64,000 nucleotides of DNA. Origin: Flavobacterium amniphilum (lineage in GTDB: Bacteria > Bacteroidota > Bacteroidia > Flavobacteriales > Flavobacteriaceae). Positions 35,966-45,122 of the stretch are shown here, one piece after another (position 1 is the first letter of the stretch; each line of letters opens with the position of its first letter). Position numbers and translations under genes: made by a program. The stretch spans positions 350,935 to 414,934 of the forward strand of contig NZ_JAMLJL010000001.1 in NCBI RefSeq assembly GCF_023634845.1. The letters run 5' to 3'. Under the pieces are notes generated by a model. That model saw nothing but the letters and a program-made list of their open reading frames with translations. It was not told where the DNA came from and made no database searches.

Positions 35966-35989
35966 AAAACCGCTTAAGAGAGCGGTTTT
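35966..35989 (+). terminator. Terminator after sufD
   Basis: AAAACCGCT (35966-35974), loop TAAGAG and AGCGGTTTT (35981-35989) followed by more T. Confidence 0.9.
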
Positions 35990-35996
35990 TTTGTGC

Positions 35997-36024
35997 TTGT
36001 ATATTGATGTTTTTTGTAAATTTG
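35997..36024 (+). promoter_or_regulatory. Promoter of the AAA/RloB pair
   Basis: TTG (35997-35999), 17-base spacer and TAAATTTG (36017-36024): a close match to the flavobacterial consensus, placed directly after the sufD terminator. Confidence 0.78.
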
Positions 36025-36049
36025 AACAATTAATGCAAATTTTAATAAA

Positions 36050-37333
36050 ATGATTGTAGAGTTTAGTGTTAAGAATTTCAGATCTATTAAAGATCTGCAA
36101 ACTATTAGTTTTGCCATAACTGGTTTAAAAAGTGCTAAGCAGTATAAATATGTTGATTTAAATAATATTTCTGAAGAGCATAGTCAAAAGTGTTTTAATG
36201 TTATTGGGTTATATGGAGCTAATGCCAGCGGTAAAAGTAACTTGATAAAAGCATTTCAATATTTTATTGATTTAATGTCAAAACCTAGTACTTCAAAATC
36301 AGAACTTTCAGATTTGAATCAACCACATCTTTTTCAAGATGATTTAAATAATTCGGAAAGCTTTTTTCAATTGATATTTGTTTTAAATAAAAAAAAATAT
36401 CGCTACGGTTTTACTGTAAAAAGTAATCAAGATATTGGCTTAGATGAAATTAAGAATTATAATAGTGAGGAAATAATTACAAATGAATGGCTTTTTTCTG
36501 ATGTTGAGAAAAATATGGTTTCATTATTTGTAAGAGAAGGTAATAGAATTTTAACAAATAATCTTCAAAATCAATCCAAGATTCCTACTGATAATTTATA
36601 TCGTCATAATTTATTTTTAGTACATGCTGCTGCTTTTGATTTTACTGGGGAATGTAAAAAAATTACTGATTATTTCAGTGCGTTTACTATTTCAGAATTA
36701 GAATTTGATAATGCTAAGTTTAGATGGATGTCAATTCTTATGTTAAGAGATATTAAGAAAAAGGAGAAATTTATAAAAATGTTGTCTTCATTCAATATAA
36801 ATATTTCTGATATCGAATTAGAAGATTATACTGAAAAAGATATATTCCCTCAAGAAAAAATAAATTTTATTAAATATTTTAATAATAAAAAGATCAAATT
36901 GAATTTGAAGTATAATGAATCAGCAGGAACTCAGAAAATGTTTGATTTAATCGGCTTACTACTATTAACATTTTCATTTGATAAACCAGCATTTGTAATT
37001 TTAGATGAAATCGATAGTCATTTCCATCCAGCATTATTGATTAACTTAGTTAGAATGTTTAATAATCCTGAAATTAATAAAAGCAAATCTCAACTTTTGT
37101 TTACAAGTCATGATACTAATTTGTTATCTCCTAAACTGATGAGAAGAGATCAGTTTTACTTTGCAGAAAAAGCAATTGATAATGCTACTAAAATATATTC
37201 ATTAGCAGATTTAAGAGGTGTAAGAAATACCGCTGATTTTGCTAAAGAGTATTTGGCAGGACATTATGGTGGATTACCAATTTTGCACGAATACTGTGAT
37301 AGTGATAATGTAAATAGATCGACAGATGAATAA
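36050..37333 (+). CDS. AAA family ATPase, AbiLi/RloA-like defence protein
   Basis: The 427-residue protein has Walker A GANASGKSN, Walker B FVILDEIDSHFHP and a switch His in FTSHDTNLLSP, the layout of the AAA_21 (OLD-like) ATPases. The start MIVEFSVKNFRSIKD is typical of the family. Paired with a RloB-like protein, it matches AbiL and RloAB phage-defence systems. Bases are clearly more AT-rich than the neighbouring suf genes, which fits recent transfer. Its end overlaps the next gene by 8 bases. Confidence 0.85.
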   Translation: MIVEFSVKNFRSIKDLQTISFAITGLKSAKQYKYVDLNNISEEHSQKCFNVIGLYGANASGKSNLIKAFQYFIDLMSKPSTSKSELSDLNQPHLFQDDLNNSESFFQLIFVLNKKKYRYGFTVKSNQDIGLDEIKNYNSEEIITNEWLFSDVEKNMVSLFVREGNRILTNNLQNQSKIPTDNLYRHNLFLVHAAAFDFTGECKKITDYFSAFTISELEFDNAKFRWMSILMLRDIKKKEKFIKMLSSFNINISDIELEDYTEKDIFPQEKINFIKYFNNKKIKLNLKYNESAGTQKMFDLIGLLLLTFSFDKPAFVILDEIDSHFHPALLINLVRMFNNPEINKSKSQLLFTSHDTNLLSPKLMRRDQFYFAEKAIDNATKIYSLADLRGVRNTADFAKEYLAGHYGGLPILHEYCDSDNVNRSTDE

Positions 37334-38063
37334 ACCATGGGAATTAAAAACATCTTCTGAAAGAAGTTCTGAAACACTTTTTACTTTTCATCTTTTTTGT
37401 GAAGATACAAATTCAGAACCTATTTATTTTAAAAATCTTGAAAGTGGGAATGTGAAAATTATAACACATATTGAGCAAGGTAGTATGTTTAAAAACCTAA
37501 TAAATACTATTTCAAAATGTAAGAAAGATGGGTTTTTGAAAAAATATGAAAATAGATATGTTGTGACGAGAGAAGGGATTGAAGTTTGGTGTGTTTTTGA
37601 TAGAGATAGGGGAGCTAATGGAGAAGATGTAGATAATGGTGATGTTGCTTTTGATTTAGCTATAAATACATCTATATCTCAAGGATTGAATATTGCCTGG
37701 AGCAATGATGCGTTTGAATTATGGATTTTGTTGCATTTAATGGAAATTCCTGAAGCTGATTTTAATATTGCTAAGAATAGGGAATATTATTATTCAAAAT
37801 TGAAAGAATATTTTGAAAATCATCCCAATCCAAACGAAGATTTGAAAAAAGCATTGCAATATTCTTTCGGTTACAAACATAGTTTAAAGAGTGCTAATAA
37901 TTTTAGAAATATTGTTATGCCTGAAATTAAGCCACTCATTTTTGATGCTATTAGAAGGGCAAAATTATTGGAAATGAGGGTTGAAGATGAAGATGATTTT
38001 TCTCAAAAGGCTCCTTGTACACTTGCTTATAGATTAGTTGAAAGGATTTTAGAAGAAAGGTAA
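37326..38063 (+). CDS. RloB-like protein (AbiLii-type)
   Basis: The 245-residue protein has the RloB pattern: FHLFCEDTNSEPIYFKNL at the start, VWCVFDRDRG (acidic metal-site-like residues), then SNDAFELWILLHL. RloB proteins look like TOPRIM-related nucleases and act with the AAA partner. The ATG lies inside the AAA gene's end (ATGAATAA), so the two are translationally coupled. AT-rich like its partner. Confidence 0.85.
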   Translation: MNKPWELKTSSERSSETLFTFHLFCEDTNSEPIYFKNLESGNVKIITHIEQGSMFKNLINTISKCKKDGFLKKYENRYVVTREGIEVWCVFDRDRGANGEDVDNGDVAFDLAINTSISQGLNIAWSNDAFELWILLHLMEIPEADFNIAKNREYYYSKLKEYFENHPNPNEDLKKALQYSFGYKHSLKSANNFRNIVMPEIKPLIFDAIRRAKLLEMRVEDEDDFSQKAPCTLAYRLVERILEER

Positions 38064-38076
38064 ATGGAAAACTTAT

Positions 38077-38113
38077 AAAAAAACCGTCTCGTTATAAACG
38101 AGGCGGTTTTTTT
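38077..38113. terminator. Bidirectional terminator
   Basis: A long hairpin with AAAACCG and CTCGTT arms on the left and AACGAG and CGGTTTT on the right, ending the RloB gene and the convergent serine hydrolase gene. Confidence 0.88.
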
Positions 38114-38128
38114 ATGTTTATAAGAGCT

Positions 38129-39472
38129 TTATTTTACACTATTTGTAATATCCCTCAGGAAACCGTTAAAATCAAATTCCGGTTCTTCCGTTAATCCCAT
38201 ACGGACAATCACTAAATCTTTTGAAGGGAAAATTGCGACCATTTGTCCTTGGTATCCGTTGCAATAGATCATGTCTTTTGATGCATCAGGGAAATGACCG
38301 CTTGTGTTAAGCCAGAATTGTGCACCATAGCGGCCGTTTGAAGTGTTAGTGGGAGTAGAAGCATAGGTAATCCATTTTTCATCCAGAATCTGTTCGCCGT
38401 TCCAGTTTCCTTTGTGCAGGTACAGTAATCCGAATTTTGCCCAGTCGCGCGGTGTTGCCCAGGCATAGGAAGAGCCTACGTAGTTGCCTTTCATGTCTGC
38501 TTCAACCAACATGGAATTCATGCCTATTTTGTCTATTAGTGCACTGTACCAAAAGTCTAAATATTCCTGATGTGTTTTGAATTGCTTTCTCAAAATACCC
38601 GATAAGAGGTTTGTGGTTCCCGAAGAATAGTTCCAATGTGTATTTGGTTTGAAAGCGGCGGGTTTTACCAGTTGGGAACGCGTCATGTCTTCATCCAGAA
38701 ACAGCATGCGCGTCACATCCGAAATTTTTTCATAATCCTCTTCCCATTCCAGTCCGGAATTCATATGCAGTAAGTCGCTTGTGGTGATGTTTCTGCGTTC
38801 GTCGTTTTGCCATTCGGGGATAGGAGCCGGTTTATTGATGTCAAATTTGCCTTGTTTTTCTAATATCCCGAAATACGTTGCGGTGAGGCTTTTGGTCATT
38901 GACCAACCTAAAATCCGCGAGTTTTTGGTAAAGCCATCGGCGTATTTTTCGGCAATGATTTTATTTTTATAAATTACGACTACTGATCTTGTGCGTAGTT
39001 TTTTTTCTCCTTTTCTGTCAAAGGCATTGGCTACGGTTGTATTCAGTTTTTTATAATCAACCGTGCTGAAAACCGTGTCTTTAGGGTCGGCATTTCCGTA
39101 TGGAAAAGGAGTGATGTTGTCCGGTTTGCTTCTTTTCGGAACCAGATACGGTTTTGTGGCATCATAATCATCATTGACCAAAACAGCACCTAAGCCTTCG
39201 CGGAAAATGGCTTTCCGTGTTTTGAGTCCGTAAACCGATGCTTCGGCAAACTTTTCTTTTTCATTGATATTGTTTTCGGCTAAATCGATCATATCGATAT
39301 CATTGTCGCCCTTTTCAATAACTTCCAGAGACCTGTTGTCCAAAAAATACCCAGAGGCCACACTTTTGGATGAAAATCCGGAAATCAGATCCAATTTTGG
39401 ATAGGTGTCAAATCCATAATAAATTAATGCAGCGAGCAGTACCAATCCCAGAAAGCGGAACACTTTTTTCAT
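38129..39472 (-). CDS. Serine hydrolase of the beta-lactamase family (class C-like)
   Basis: The 447-residue protein has an N-terminal transmembrane anchor (about 4-22). The SxxK motif is in GWSMTKSL, the YxN-like motif in NYSSGT and the third motif region in MIYCNGYQGQMV. It resembles esterases, D-aminopeptidases and 6-aminohexanoate hydrolases of this family. It would act in the periplasm; substrate unknown. It sits on the opposite strand between the two SUF units. Confidence 0.85.
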   Translation of the reverse strand: MKKVFRFLGLVLLAALIYYGFDTYPKLDLISGFSSKSVASGYFLDNRSLEVIEKGDNDIDMIDLAENNINEKEKFAEASVYGLKTRKAIFREGLGAVLVNDDYDATKPYLVPKRSKPDNITPFPYGNADPKDTVFSTVDYKKLNTTVANAFDRKGEKKLRTRSVVVIYKNKIIAEKYADGFTKNSRILGWSMTKSLTATYFGILEKQGKFDINKPAPIPEWQNDERRNITTSDLLHMNSGLEWEEDYEKISDVTRMLFLDEDMTRSQLVKPAAFKPNTHWNYSSGTTNLLSGILRKQFKTHQEYLDFWYSALIDKIGMNSMLVEADMKGNYVGSSYAWATPRDWAKFGLLYLHKGNWNGEQILDEKWITYASTPTNTSNGRYGAQFWLNTSGHFPDASKDMIYCNGYQGQMVAIFPSKDLVIVRMGLTEEPEFDFNGFLRDITNSVK

Positions 39473-39563
39473 AGATAGATTAATTTACTGCAATTTAGCT
39501 ATTTACACTGAAATTAAATTGTTTTTTTAGAGATTAGACAGGAAATTAATCTTTTGCTAAATG

Positions 39564-39595
39564 TTGGTCATTTCGTGGGCAATTCACTACTTTTG
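39564..39595 (+). promoter_or_regulatory. Promoter of the sufS unit
   Basis: TTG (39564-39566), a 21-base spacer and TACTTTTG (39588-39595), 25 bases before the sufS ATG. So sufS and the genes after it form their own transcript. Confidence 0.7.
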
Positions 39596-39620
39596 TATTT
39601 AGAAAAATTCTAAATAAAAA

Positions 39621-40835
39621 ATGTTGGATATCCAAAAAATAAGAACCGATTTTCCAATTCTGAATCAGACAGTTAACGGAAAACCTTTAATATATTTTGA
39701 CAACGGTGCAACGGCACAAAAACCAAAAGTTGTCATCGACGCGATTACAAAATATTACGAAGAAATCAATGCTAATATCCATCGCGGTGTGCATACCTTG
39801 AGCCAGTTGGCAACAGATGCGTATGAGCTTTCCCGTGAGAAAATCCGGAACCATGTGAATGCAATTCATTTGCATGAGGTTATTTTTACCTCCGGAACAA
39901 CACAGGGAATTAACCTGGTTGCTAACGGAATGGCCTCTTTTGTGAAAGAAGGCGATGAGGTAATGGTTTCGGCACTGGAACACCATAGCAATATAGTGCC
40001 GTGGCAGTTTTTATGTGAACGTACCGGAGCAAAATTAGTAGTGATTCCGATGAACGATAAGGGAGAATTGGATATGACTGAGTATGACCGTTTGCTTTCC
40101 GGAAGAACTAAAATTGTGGCTGTAAACCATATCTCAAATGCATTGGGAACCTTAAATCCGATTGAGTATATCATTAAAAAAGCCCATGAAGCCGGTGCAG
40201 CAGTTTTAATTGACGGTGCACAGGCAACACCACATTTAAAACCCGATGTTCAGGCTTTGGATTGTGATTTTTATGTGTTTTCGGGACATAAAATCTGCGG
40301 GCCAACAGGAGTTGGGATTTTGTACGGAAAAGAAGAATGGCTGAATAAACTCCCGCCTTATATGGGAGGTGGTGAGATGATTAAAGAAGTGACGTTCGAA
40401 AAAACCACTTATGCCGAATTACCTCATAAATTTGAAGCAGGTACGCCTAATATTGCTGACGGAATAGTCTTGGGAACTGCCATTGATTACCTGAATGAGA
40501 TAGGATTTGACAATATCCAGCAACAGGAAAAAGAGCTTTTGGCACATGCAACCGAAAAATTGCTGGAAATTGAAGGACTGAAAATTTACGGAACCTCTGA
40601 ACACAAGACTTCTGTAGTGTCTTTCAATATTGAAGGGATACATCCGTATGACATTGGCACGATTATAGATAAACTAGGTATAGCGGTCAGAACAGGACAT
40701 CATTGTGCCCAGCCCATCATGAATTATTTTGGGATTCCGGGTACGGTAAGAGCGAGTTTCTCGTTTTATAATACCAAAGAAGAAATTGATATCTTTGTGG
40801 AAGCCGTTAAAAAAGCTAAAATGATGCTTTCTTAA
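39621..40835 (+). CDS. sufS: Cysteine desulfurase SufS
   Basis: The 404-residue PLP enzyme has the Schiff-base Lys224 in FSGHKICGP and the catalytic Cys362 in RTGHHCAQP, matching group II desulfurases. It strips sulfur from cysteine, leaving alanine, and passes it to SufE Cys51. Full length. It heads the second SUF unit. Confidence 0.96.
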   Translation: MLDIQKIRTDFPILNQTVNGKPLIYFDNGATAQKPKVVIDAITKYYEEINANIHRGVHTLSQLATDAYELSREKIRNHVNAIHLHEVIFTSGTTQGINLVANGMASFVKEGDEVMVSALEHHSNIVPWQFLCERTGAKLVVIPMNDKGELDMTEYDRLLSGRTKIVAVNHISNALGTLNPIEYIIKKAHEAGAAVLIDGAQATPHLKPDVQALDCDFYVFSGHKICGPTGVGILYGKEEWLNKLPPYMGGGEMIKEVTFEKTTYAELPHKFEAGTPNIADGIVLGTAIDYLNEIGFDNIQQQEKELLAHATEKLLEIEGLKIYGTSEHKTSVVSFNIEGIHPYDIGTIIDKLGIAVRTGHHCAQPIMNYFGIPGTVRASFSFYNTKEEIDIFVEAVKKAKMMLS

Positions 40836-40853
40836 CTTTAAAAGACAGAAATT

Positions 40854-41399
40854 ATGAAAAACCTGGTATTAATCGGATTCTCAGTAGTGACAATGTTAGT
40901 TTCATGTAAGTGCAAAAAAGCAGTGGCTGAAGCTGCTTCTAATGAAACAGCGGCAACGGAAGTAAAACCCGGGGAAACCATGCCTCAGGAAAATACGTCT
41001 GCTACCAATGCTACAAAAACAGCTGAAACTGCAGCAGTTCAGGTAACGGATGGTGTGGAGTACGAAGCCAATACCAGAGGATATTTTCTGAAAGTAAAAT
41101 ATGCGAATGGCCAACTGGCTTATACAAAGGAAAGAGATTCGGATAAAATGGAAACGGTTCAATTGACAAAAGCACAGGCTGATGAATTGAATGCATTGCT
41201 GGATGGAGTGGAAGCTGCGAAACTTCCTGAATTGAAAGCGCCTACAGAGAAAAGATTTTATGACGGAGCCGCAATGGCCAATATACATATCACCAAAAAA
41301 GGTACGACTTACAGTTCTGAGACTTTTGATCACGGATTCCCACCGGCACCGATTGAAAAATTTGTGAAGAAGTTGCTTTCTTACACTGAAGCGAAATAA
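40854..41399 (+). CDS. Lipoprotein between sufS and sufE
   Basis: The 181-residue precursor has a lipobox-like LVSCKCKK (Cys18). A Thr/Ala/Glu-rich linker (about 25-65) precedes a small domain ending HGFPPAPIEKFVKKLL. No family recognised with certainty. It is 18 bases after sufS and 10 before sufE, so it is cotranscribed, yet it is exported. It has no clear link to Fe-S assembly. Confidence 0.78.
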   Translation: MKNLVLIGFSVVTMLVSCKCKKAVAEAASNETAATEVKPGETMPQENTSATNATKTAETAAVQVTDGVEYEANTRGYFLKVKYANGQLAYTKERDSDKMETVQLTKAQADELNALLDGVEAAKLPELKAPTEKRFYDGAAMANIHITKKGTTYSSETFDHGFPPAPIEKFVKKLLSYTEAK

Positions 41400-41409
41400 A
41401 GAATACAAA

Positions 41410-41829
41410 ATGACAATAACGGAAATACAAAATGAAATCGTTGACGAGTTTTCAATGTTTGACGATTGGATGCAACGGTATGAATACATCATCGAATTAG
41501 GGAAATCACTTCCGTTAATAGACGAGCAGTACAAAACCGATGATAACATCATTAAAGGATGTCAGTCAAAGGTTTGGGTTCATGCGGAAGAACAAAACGG
41601 AAATATTGTTTTCACGGCCGACAGTGATGCTATTCTGACTAAGGGTATCATCGGGATTCTGATCCGTACCTTTTCAAACCAGTCGCCACAGGCTATTTTG
41701 GATGCCAATACCGAATTTATTGATGAGATTGGGTTAAAGGAGCATTTGTCGCCTACAAGGGCAAACGGACTGGTTTCAATGATTAAACAAATAAAAATGT
41801 ATGCTTTGGCCTTTCAGGCTAAAAATTAA
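41410..41829 (+). CDS. sufE: Sulfur acceptor SufE
   Basis: The 139-residue protein is a full-length SufE fold with the active Cys51 in IIKGCQSKVW. It takes persulfide sulfur from SufS and delivers it to SufB. The DUF59 gene follows 8 bases later. Confidence 0.95.
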   Translation: MTITEIQNEIVDEFSMFDDWMQRYEYIIELGKSLPLIDEQYKTDDNIIKGCQSKVWVHAEEQNGNIVFTADSDAILTKGIIGILIRTFSNQSPQAILDANTEFIDEIGLKEHLSPTRANGLVSMIKQIKMYALAFQAKN

Positions 41830-41837
41830 TTAATAGA

Positions 41838-42161
41838 ATGGAAGAATTTAACGATACAATTAATTTAGGAGAACAAGTTGTAAAAGTTTTAAAAACAATT
41901 TATGACCCGGAGATTCCTGTGGATATTTATGAATTAGGATTGATTTATGATGTTTTTGTGAATGAAGGAATGGATGTGAAAATCCTGATGACTTTAACAT
42001 CACCTAACTGTCCGGTTGCCGAAACGTTGCCACAGGAAGTGGAAGAGAAAATCAAAAAGATAGGTGAGGTGAAAACCTGTGAGGTGGAAATCACTTTTGA
42101 TCCGCCATGGAGCAAAGATTTGATGAGTGAAGAAGCTAAATTGGAATTAGGAATGCTTTAA
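41838..42161 (+). CDS. DUF59 / MIP18-type Fe-S maturation protein (SufT-like)
   Basis: The 107-residue protein is a single DUF59 domain: DPEIPVDIYELGLIYD at the start and LTSPNCPVAETLP in the middle with the conserved Cys. Members help in Fe-S cluster transfer to client proteins. Its place right after sufE fits. Full length for the family. Confidence 0.92.
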   Translation: MEEFNDTINLGEQVVKVLKTIYDPEIPVDIYELGLIYDVFVNEGMDVKILMTLTSPNCPVAETLPQEVEEKIKKIGEVKTCEVEITFDPPWSKDLMSEEAKLELGML

Positions 42162-42169
42162 AGTTTAAA

Positions 42170-42214
42170 GTTTGTGGTTTGTAGTTTATGATTTGTTAAC
42201 TACAAACCATAAAC
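42170..42214. repeat. Inverted repeat in the SUF unit
   Basis: A 17-bp arm (42170-42186) pairs with 42198-42214 with one G-T pair around an 11-base loop (core GGTTTGTAGTT / AACTACAAACC). It lies between the DUF59 and DUF2480 genes with no T run, so it is more likely an RNA-processing or attenuation hairpin than a terminator. Confidence 0.75.
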
Positions 42215-42235
42215 AAATAACCATTAACTTCAAAA

Positions 42236-42742
42236 ATGGAAGAAATTGTAAATAAAGTTGCGGCGAGTTCGCTTGAAGTTTTTGATCTTGAAGATTATTA
42301 TCAAAGCGGAAGCCGTGTGCAGATTGATATTTCACAATGGCTTTACGAAGGTTTTTTACTAAAGGAAAAAGACTTCCGCGAGGCACTTAAAAACCACGAT
42401 TGGGAGCAATATACCAATCAGTTTGTAGCCATTCATTGTGCTACAGATGCTATTTTGCCTGCTTGGGCTTCTATTTTAGTTGCTTCTTATGTTTCTTCTT
42501 ATGCCAAAAAAACGGTTTTGGGCAGTCTTACCGATCTGGAAACTTCAATATACCAGGAAATGCTGTCCGGAATAGATTATTCGTTTTACCGGGGCAAACC
42601 TGTTATTCTGAAAGGCTGTTCGAAAAAGCCGGTACCGGATTCAGCTTATGTCATGGCAATCCAGAATTTGCAACAAGTAGCCAAGAGCGTTATGTATGGA
42701 GAGGCTTGTTCGGCTGTGCCTATTTTCAAATCCAAAAAATAA
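42236..42742 (+). CDS. DUF2480 protein
   Basis: The 168-residue protein fits the DUF2480 family by its start (VNKVAASSLEVFDLEDYY) and the motif FRGKP-like SFYRGKPVILKGC near the end. It is found in Bacteroidota close to SUF genes and has no known activity. Cytoplasmic, no signal peptide. It probably belongs to the same transcript as sufS and sufE. Confidence 0.85.
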   Translation: MEEIVNKVAASSLEVFDLEDYYQSGSRVQIDISQWLYEGFLLKEKDFREALKNHDWEQYTNQFVAIHCATDAILPAWASILVASYVSSYAKKTVLGSLTDLETSIYQEMLSGIDYSFYRGKPVILKGCSKKPVPDSAYVMAIQNLQQVAKSVMYGEACSAVPIFKSKK

Positions 42743-42788
42743 GAAAAAGATTTCATAAGTTTGTGTAAATCAGTAAACACAAACTATT

Positions 42789-43682
42789 ATGAAACGTAAA
42801 ATCATACTCTTGTCATTATTGATGATGACACTTTTCTCTTTTGCTCAAGGTAATGAAAAGGAGACAATCGGTAAAACATCTGCTGCCGAAACCAAAGCCA
42901 AGGATACGTTGAATATGGGTTGGAAAAAAACAGGAAATATTGTTTTTTTATTCAACCAGTCGGCTTTCAATAATGACTGGAGAGGCGGAGGTGTTTCGAA
43001 TATGGCCGGTAACATTGGGCTGAATTATGATTTCAACTACAAAACACCTTCTTTAATCTGGGATAATAAGTTAATTGTGTCGTATGGTCTGACCAAACTG
43101 AAAGATGCTGATACCCAAAAATCAGACGACCGTTTTATATTCACTTCACTGGTTGGTAAAAAAGCTTCAGGTTATTGGTTTTATTCTGGATTCCTTGATT
43201 TCAGGACTCAGATGGATTCCGGACTTGATACAGCGACGATGACCAAAATATCCCATTTCTTTTCACCGGCTTATTTACAGGCAGGTCCCGGGATGCTTTG
43301 GAAAAAAAGTGATAACCTGAAATTTAATATAGCGCCGGCCACCTCAAGAGTTATATTTGTCCACCCACATTTTACCGAAACAGGAGCTTCTTTTGGTGTA
43401 GAGCAGGGCGATTCATCCCGGTTTGAATTTGGAGCTGCTTTAAGCGGTTATTATAAATTCAATATTATGGAAAACATATCGTGGGAGAACATACTGATGG
43501 TATATACTAATTATTTGGATGAACCTAAAAATGCAGATATGGATTACCAGGCCAATATAGTCATGAAAGTGAATAAGTATATTTCAACTAACATTGCTTT
43601 TCAGGCAATTTATGATGATAATGCCGTTGGGGCTTTCCAGATCAGGGAAGTATTCGGGTTGGGGGTTAATTATTCGTTTTAA
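42789..43682 (+). CDS. DUF3078 outer-membrane-type protein
   Basis: The 297-residue precursor has a signal peptide ending near SFAQ and a beta-rich body with WKKTGNIVFLFNQSAFNNDW near the start, as in DUF3078 proteins. The alternating beta pattern and C-terminal aromatic residue (LGVNYSF) suggest an outer-membrane barrel. Function unknown. A bidirectional terminator follows. Confidence 0.85.
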   Translation: MKRKIILLSLLMMTLFSFAQGNEKETIGKTSAAETKAKDTLNMGWKKTGNIVFLFNQSAFNNDWRGGGVSNMAGNIGLNYDFNYKTPSLIWDNKLIVSYGLTKLKDADTQKSDDRFIFTSLVGKKASGYWFYSGFLDFRTQMDSGLDTATMTKISHFFSPAYLQAGPGMLWKKSDNLKFNIAPATSRVIFVHPHFTETGASFGVEQGDSSRFEFGAALSGYYKFNIMENISWENILMVYTNYLDEPKNADMDYQANIVMKVNKYISTNIAFQAIYDDNAVGAFQIREVFGLGVNYSF

Positions 43683-43703
43683 AAGAAGTATTTATAAAAG
43701 AAA

Positions 43704-43721
43704 AGACCTCAATTGAGGTCT
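43704..43721. terminator. Bidirectional terminator
   Basis: Palindrome AGACCTC-AATT-GAGGTCT with T-rich flanks on both strands, between the DUF3078 gene and hflX. Confidence 0.88.
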
Positions 43722-43726
43722 CTTTT

Positions 43727-44950
43727 TTATTCTTTTTCCACGGCATCCTTATAATCAGGATACAGGAAATTATTGTAAGGGAATCGTGTTATGTGGATTT
43801 GTCTTACAGCTTCGTAGACTTTTTCCCTGAATTCTTCGAAGTTGGCTTTTTCAGTTGCGGAAATGAACAAAGTGTTGTTTTTCCCCAATTTACTCATCCA
43901 GGTTTGTTTCCATTCATCAAGCGTGTAATGTTTGGTTGTTTTTTCGGTCATTAAATCATCCGGTTCGATAGTCAGGTGTTTGTAAGCATCAATTTTATTG
44001 AAAACCATCAATGTTGGTTTGTCAGCACTTTTGATATCATGCAAAATCTGGTTAACCGATTCAATATGGTCTTCGAATTCCGGATGTGAAATATCCACTA
44101 CATGCAATAATAAATCGGCTTCGCGTACTTCGTCCAGTGTACTTTTAAAAGATTCTACCAGTTGGGTAGGTAACTTTCTGATGAAACCAACCGTGTCTGA
44201 TAATAAGAAAGGAAGGTTTTTGATGACCACTTTTCTTACTGTGGTATCAAGAGTAGCGAAAAGTTTGTTTTCCACAAAAACTTCGCTTTTCCCGATGGCA
44301 TTCATCAAGGTTGATTTCCCAACATTGGTGTATCCAACTAGTGCAACACGTACCATTGCGCCACGGTTGCTACGCTGAATGGCCATTTGTTTATCGATTA
44401 CCCTGATTTTTTCTTTCAAAAGGGCAATACGGTCACGTACGATACGGCGGTCAGTTTCAATTTCGGTTTCCCCGGGTCCACGCATACCGATACCTCCACG
44501 CTGACGTTCCAAGTGTGTCCACATACCGGTTAAACGCGGTAGTAAATATTGGCATTGTGCTAATTCAACCTGTGTACGTGCATAAGATGTTTCGGCTCGT
44601 TGTGCAAAAATATCCAGAATAAGGTTTGTACGGTCCAGTACCTTGCAATCTAATTCACGAGTGATATTTTTTTGCTGTGCCGGCGTCAGTTCGTCATCAA
44701 ATATAACCGTTTTGATGTCGTTGTCTTTAATATAATACTTAATATCTTCCAGTTTTCCCGTACCTACGAATGTTTTGGGATTGGGTTTGTCCATTTTTTG
44801 GGTAAAACGTTTAACCACCTCACCTCCGGCAGTATATGTCAGGAATTCCAATTCGTCCAAATATTCATTTAATTTCTCTTCATTTTGAAGTTGAGTGACG
44901 ATTCCAACAATTATGGTTTTCTCAAAATCTATTTTTTCTATCTCTAACAT
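43727..44950 (-). CDS. hflX: GTPase HflX
   Basis: Start at 44950 (MLEIEKIDFEKT) gives 407 residues; three codons further up is an alternative. It has the N-terminal HflX domain, a coiled coil after GGIGMRGPGETEIE, and GTPase motifs G1 GYTNVGKST, G3 DTVGF and G4 NKID. HflX binds the 50S ribosome and rescues stalled ribosomes after stress. Full length and single gene, transcribed away from the adhesin. Confidence 0.95.
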   Translation of the reverse strand: MLEIEKIDFEKTIIVGIVTQLQNEEKLNEYLDELEFLTYTAGGEVVKRFTQKMDKPNPKTFVGTGKLEDIKYYIKDNDIKTVIFDDELTPAQQKNITRELDCKVLDRTNLILDIFAQRAETSYARTQVELAQCQYLLPRLTGMWTHLERQRGGIGMRGPGETEIETDRRIVRDRIALLKEKIRVIDKQMAIQRSNRGAMVRVALVGYTNVGKSTLMNAIGKSEVFVENKLFATLDTTVRKVVIKNLPFLLSDTVGFIRKLPTQLVESFKSTLDEVREADLLLHVVDISHPEFEDHIESVNQILHDIKSADKPTLMVFNKIDAYKHLTIEPDDLMTEKTTKHYTLDEWKQTWMSKLGKNNTLFISATEKANFEEFREKVYEAVRQIHITRFPYNNFLYPDYKDAVEKE

Positions 44951-45049
44951 AATGTCCAATTGTGGCGCAAAGGTATGAAATTTCCTCGGGTTAACGATTG
45001 AAATATACTTGTGTGATATATGTTAAAGATTTAAATATTTTAAAATTTA

Positions 45050-45082
45050 TTGTTAAATGATTATTAAAATTATTTACTTTTG
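45050..45082 (+). promoter_or_regulatory. Promoter of the adhesin operon
   Basis: TTG (45050-45052), 22-base spacer and TACTTTTG (45075-45082), about 40 bases before the ATG at 45123. Confidence 0.75.
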
Positions 45083-45122
45083 GAAGTTATACAAACAAGA
45101 TTAACCAAAAAACACACAAAGC

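Noticed and set aside
40902..41552. A 216-residue minus-strand frame over the lipoprotein and sufE
   Set aside because: It is rich in Ser, Phe, Cys and Arg as antisense shadows are, and it crosses two well supported genes.
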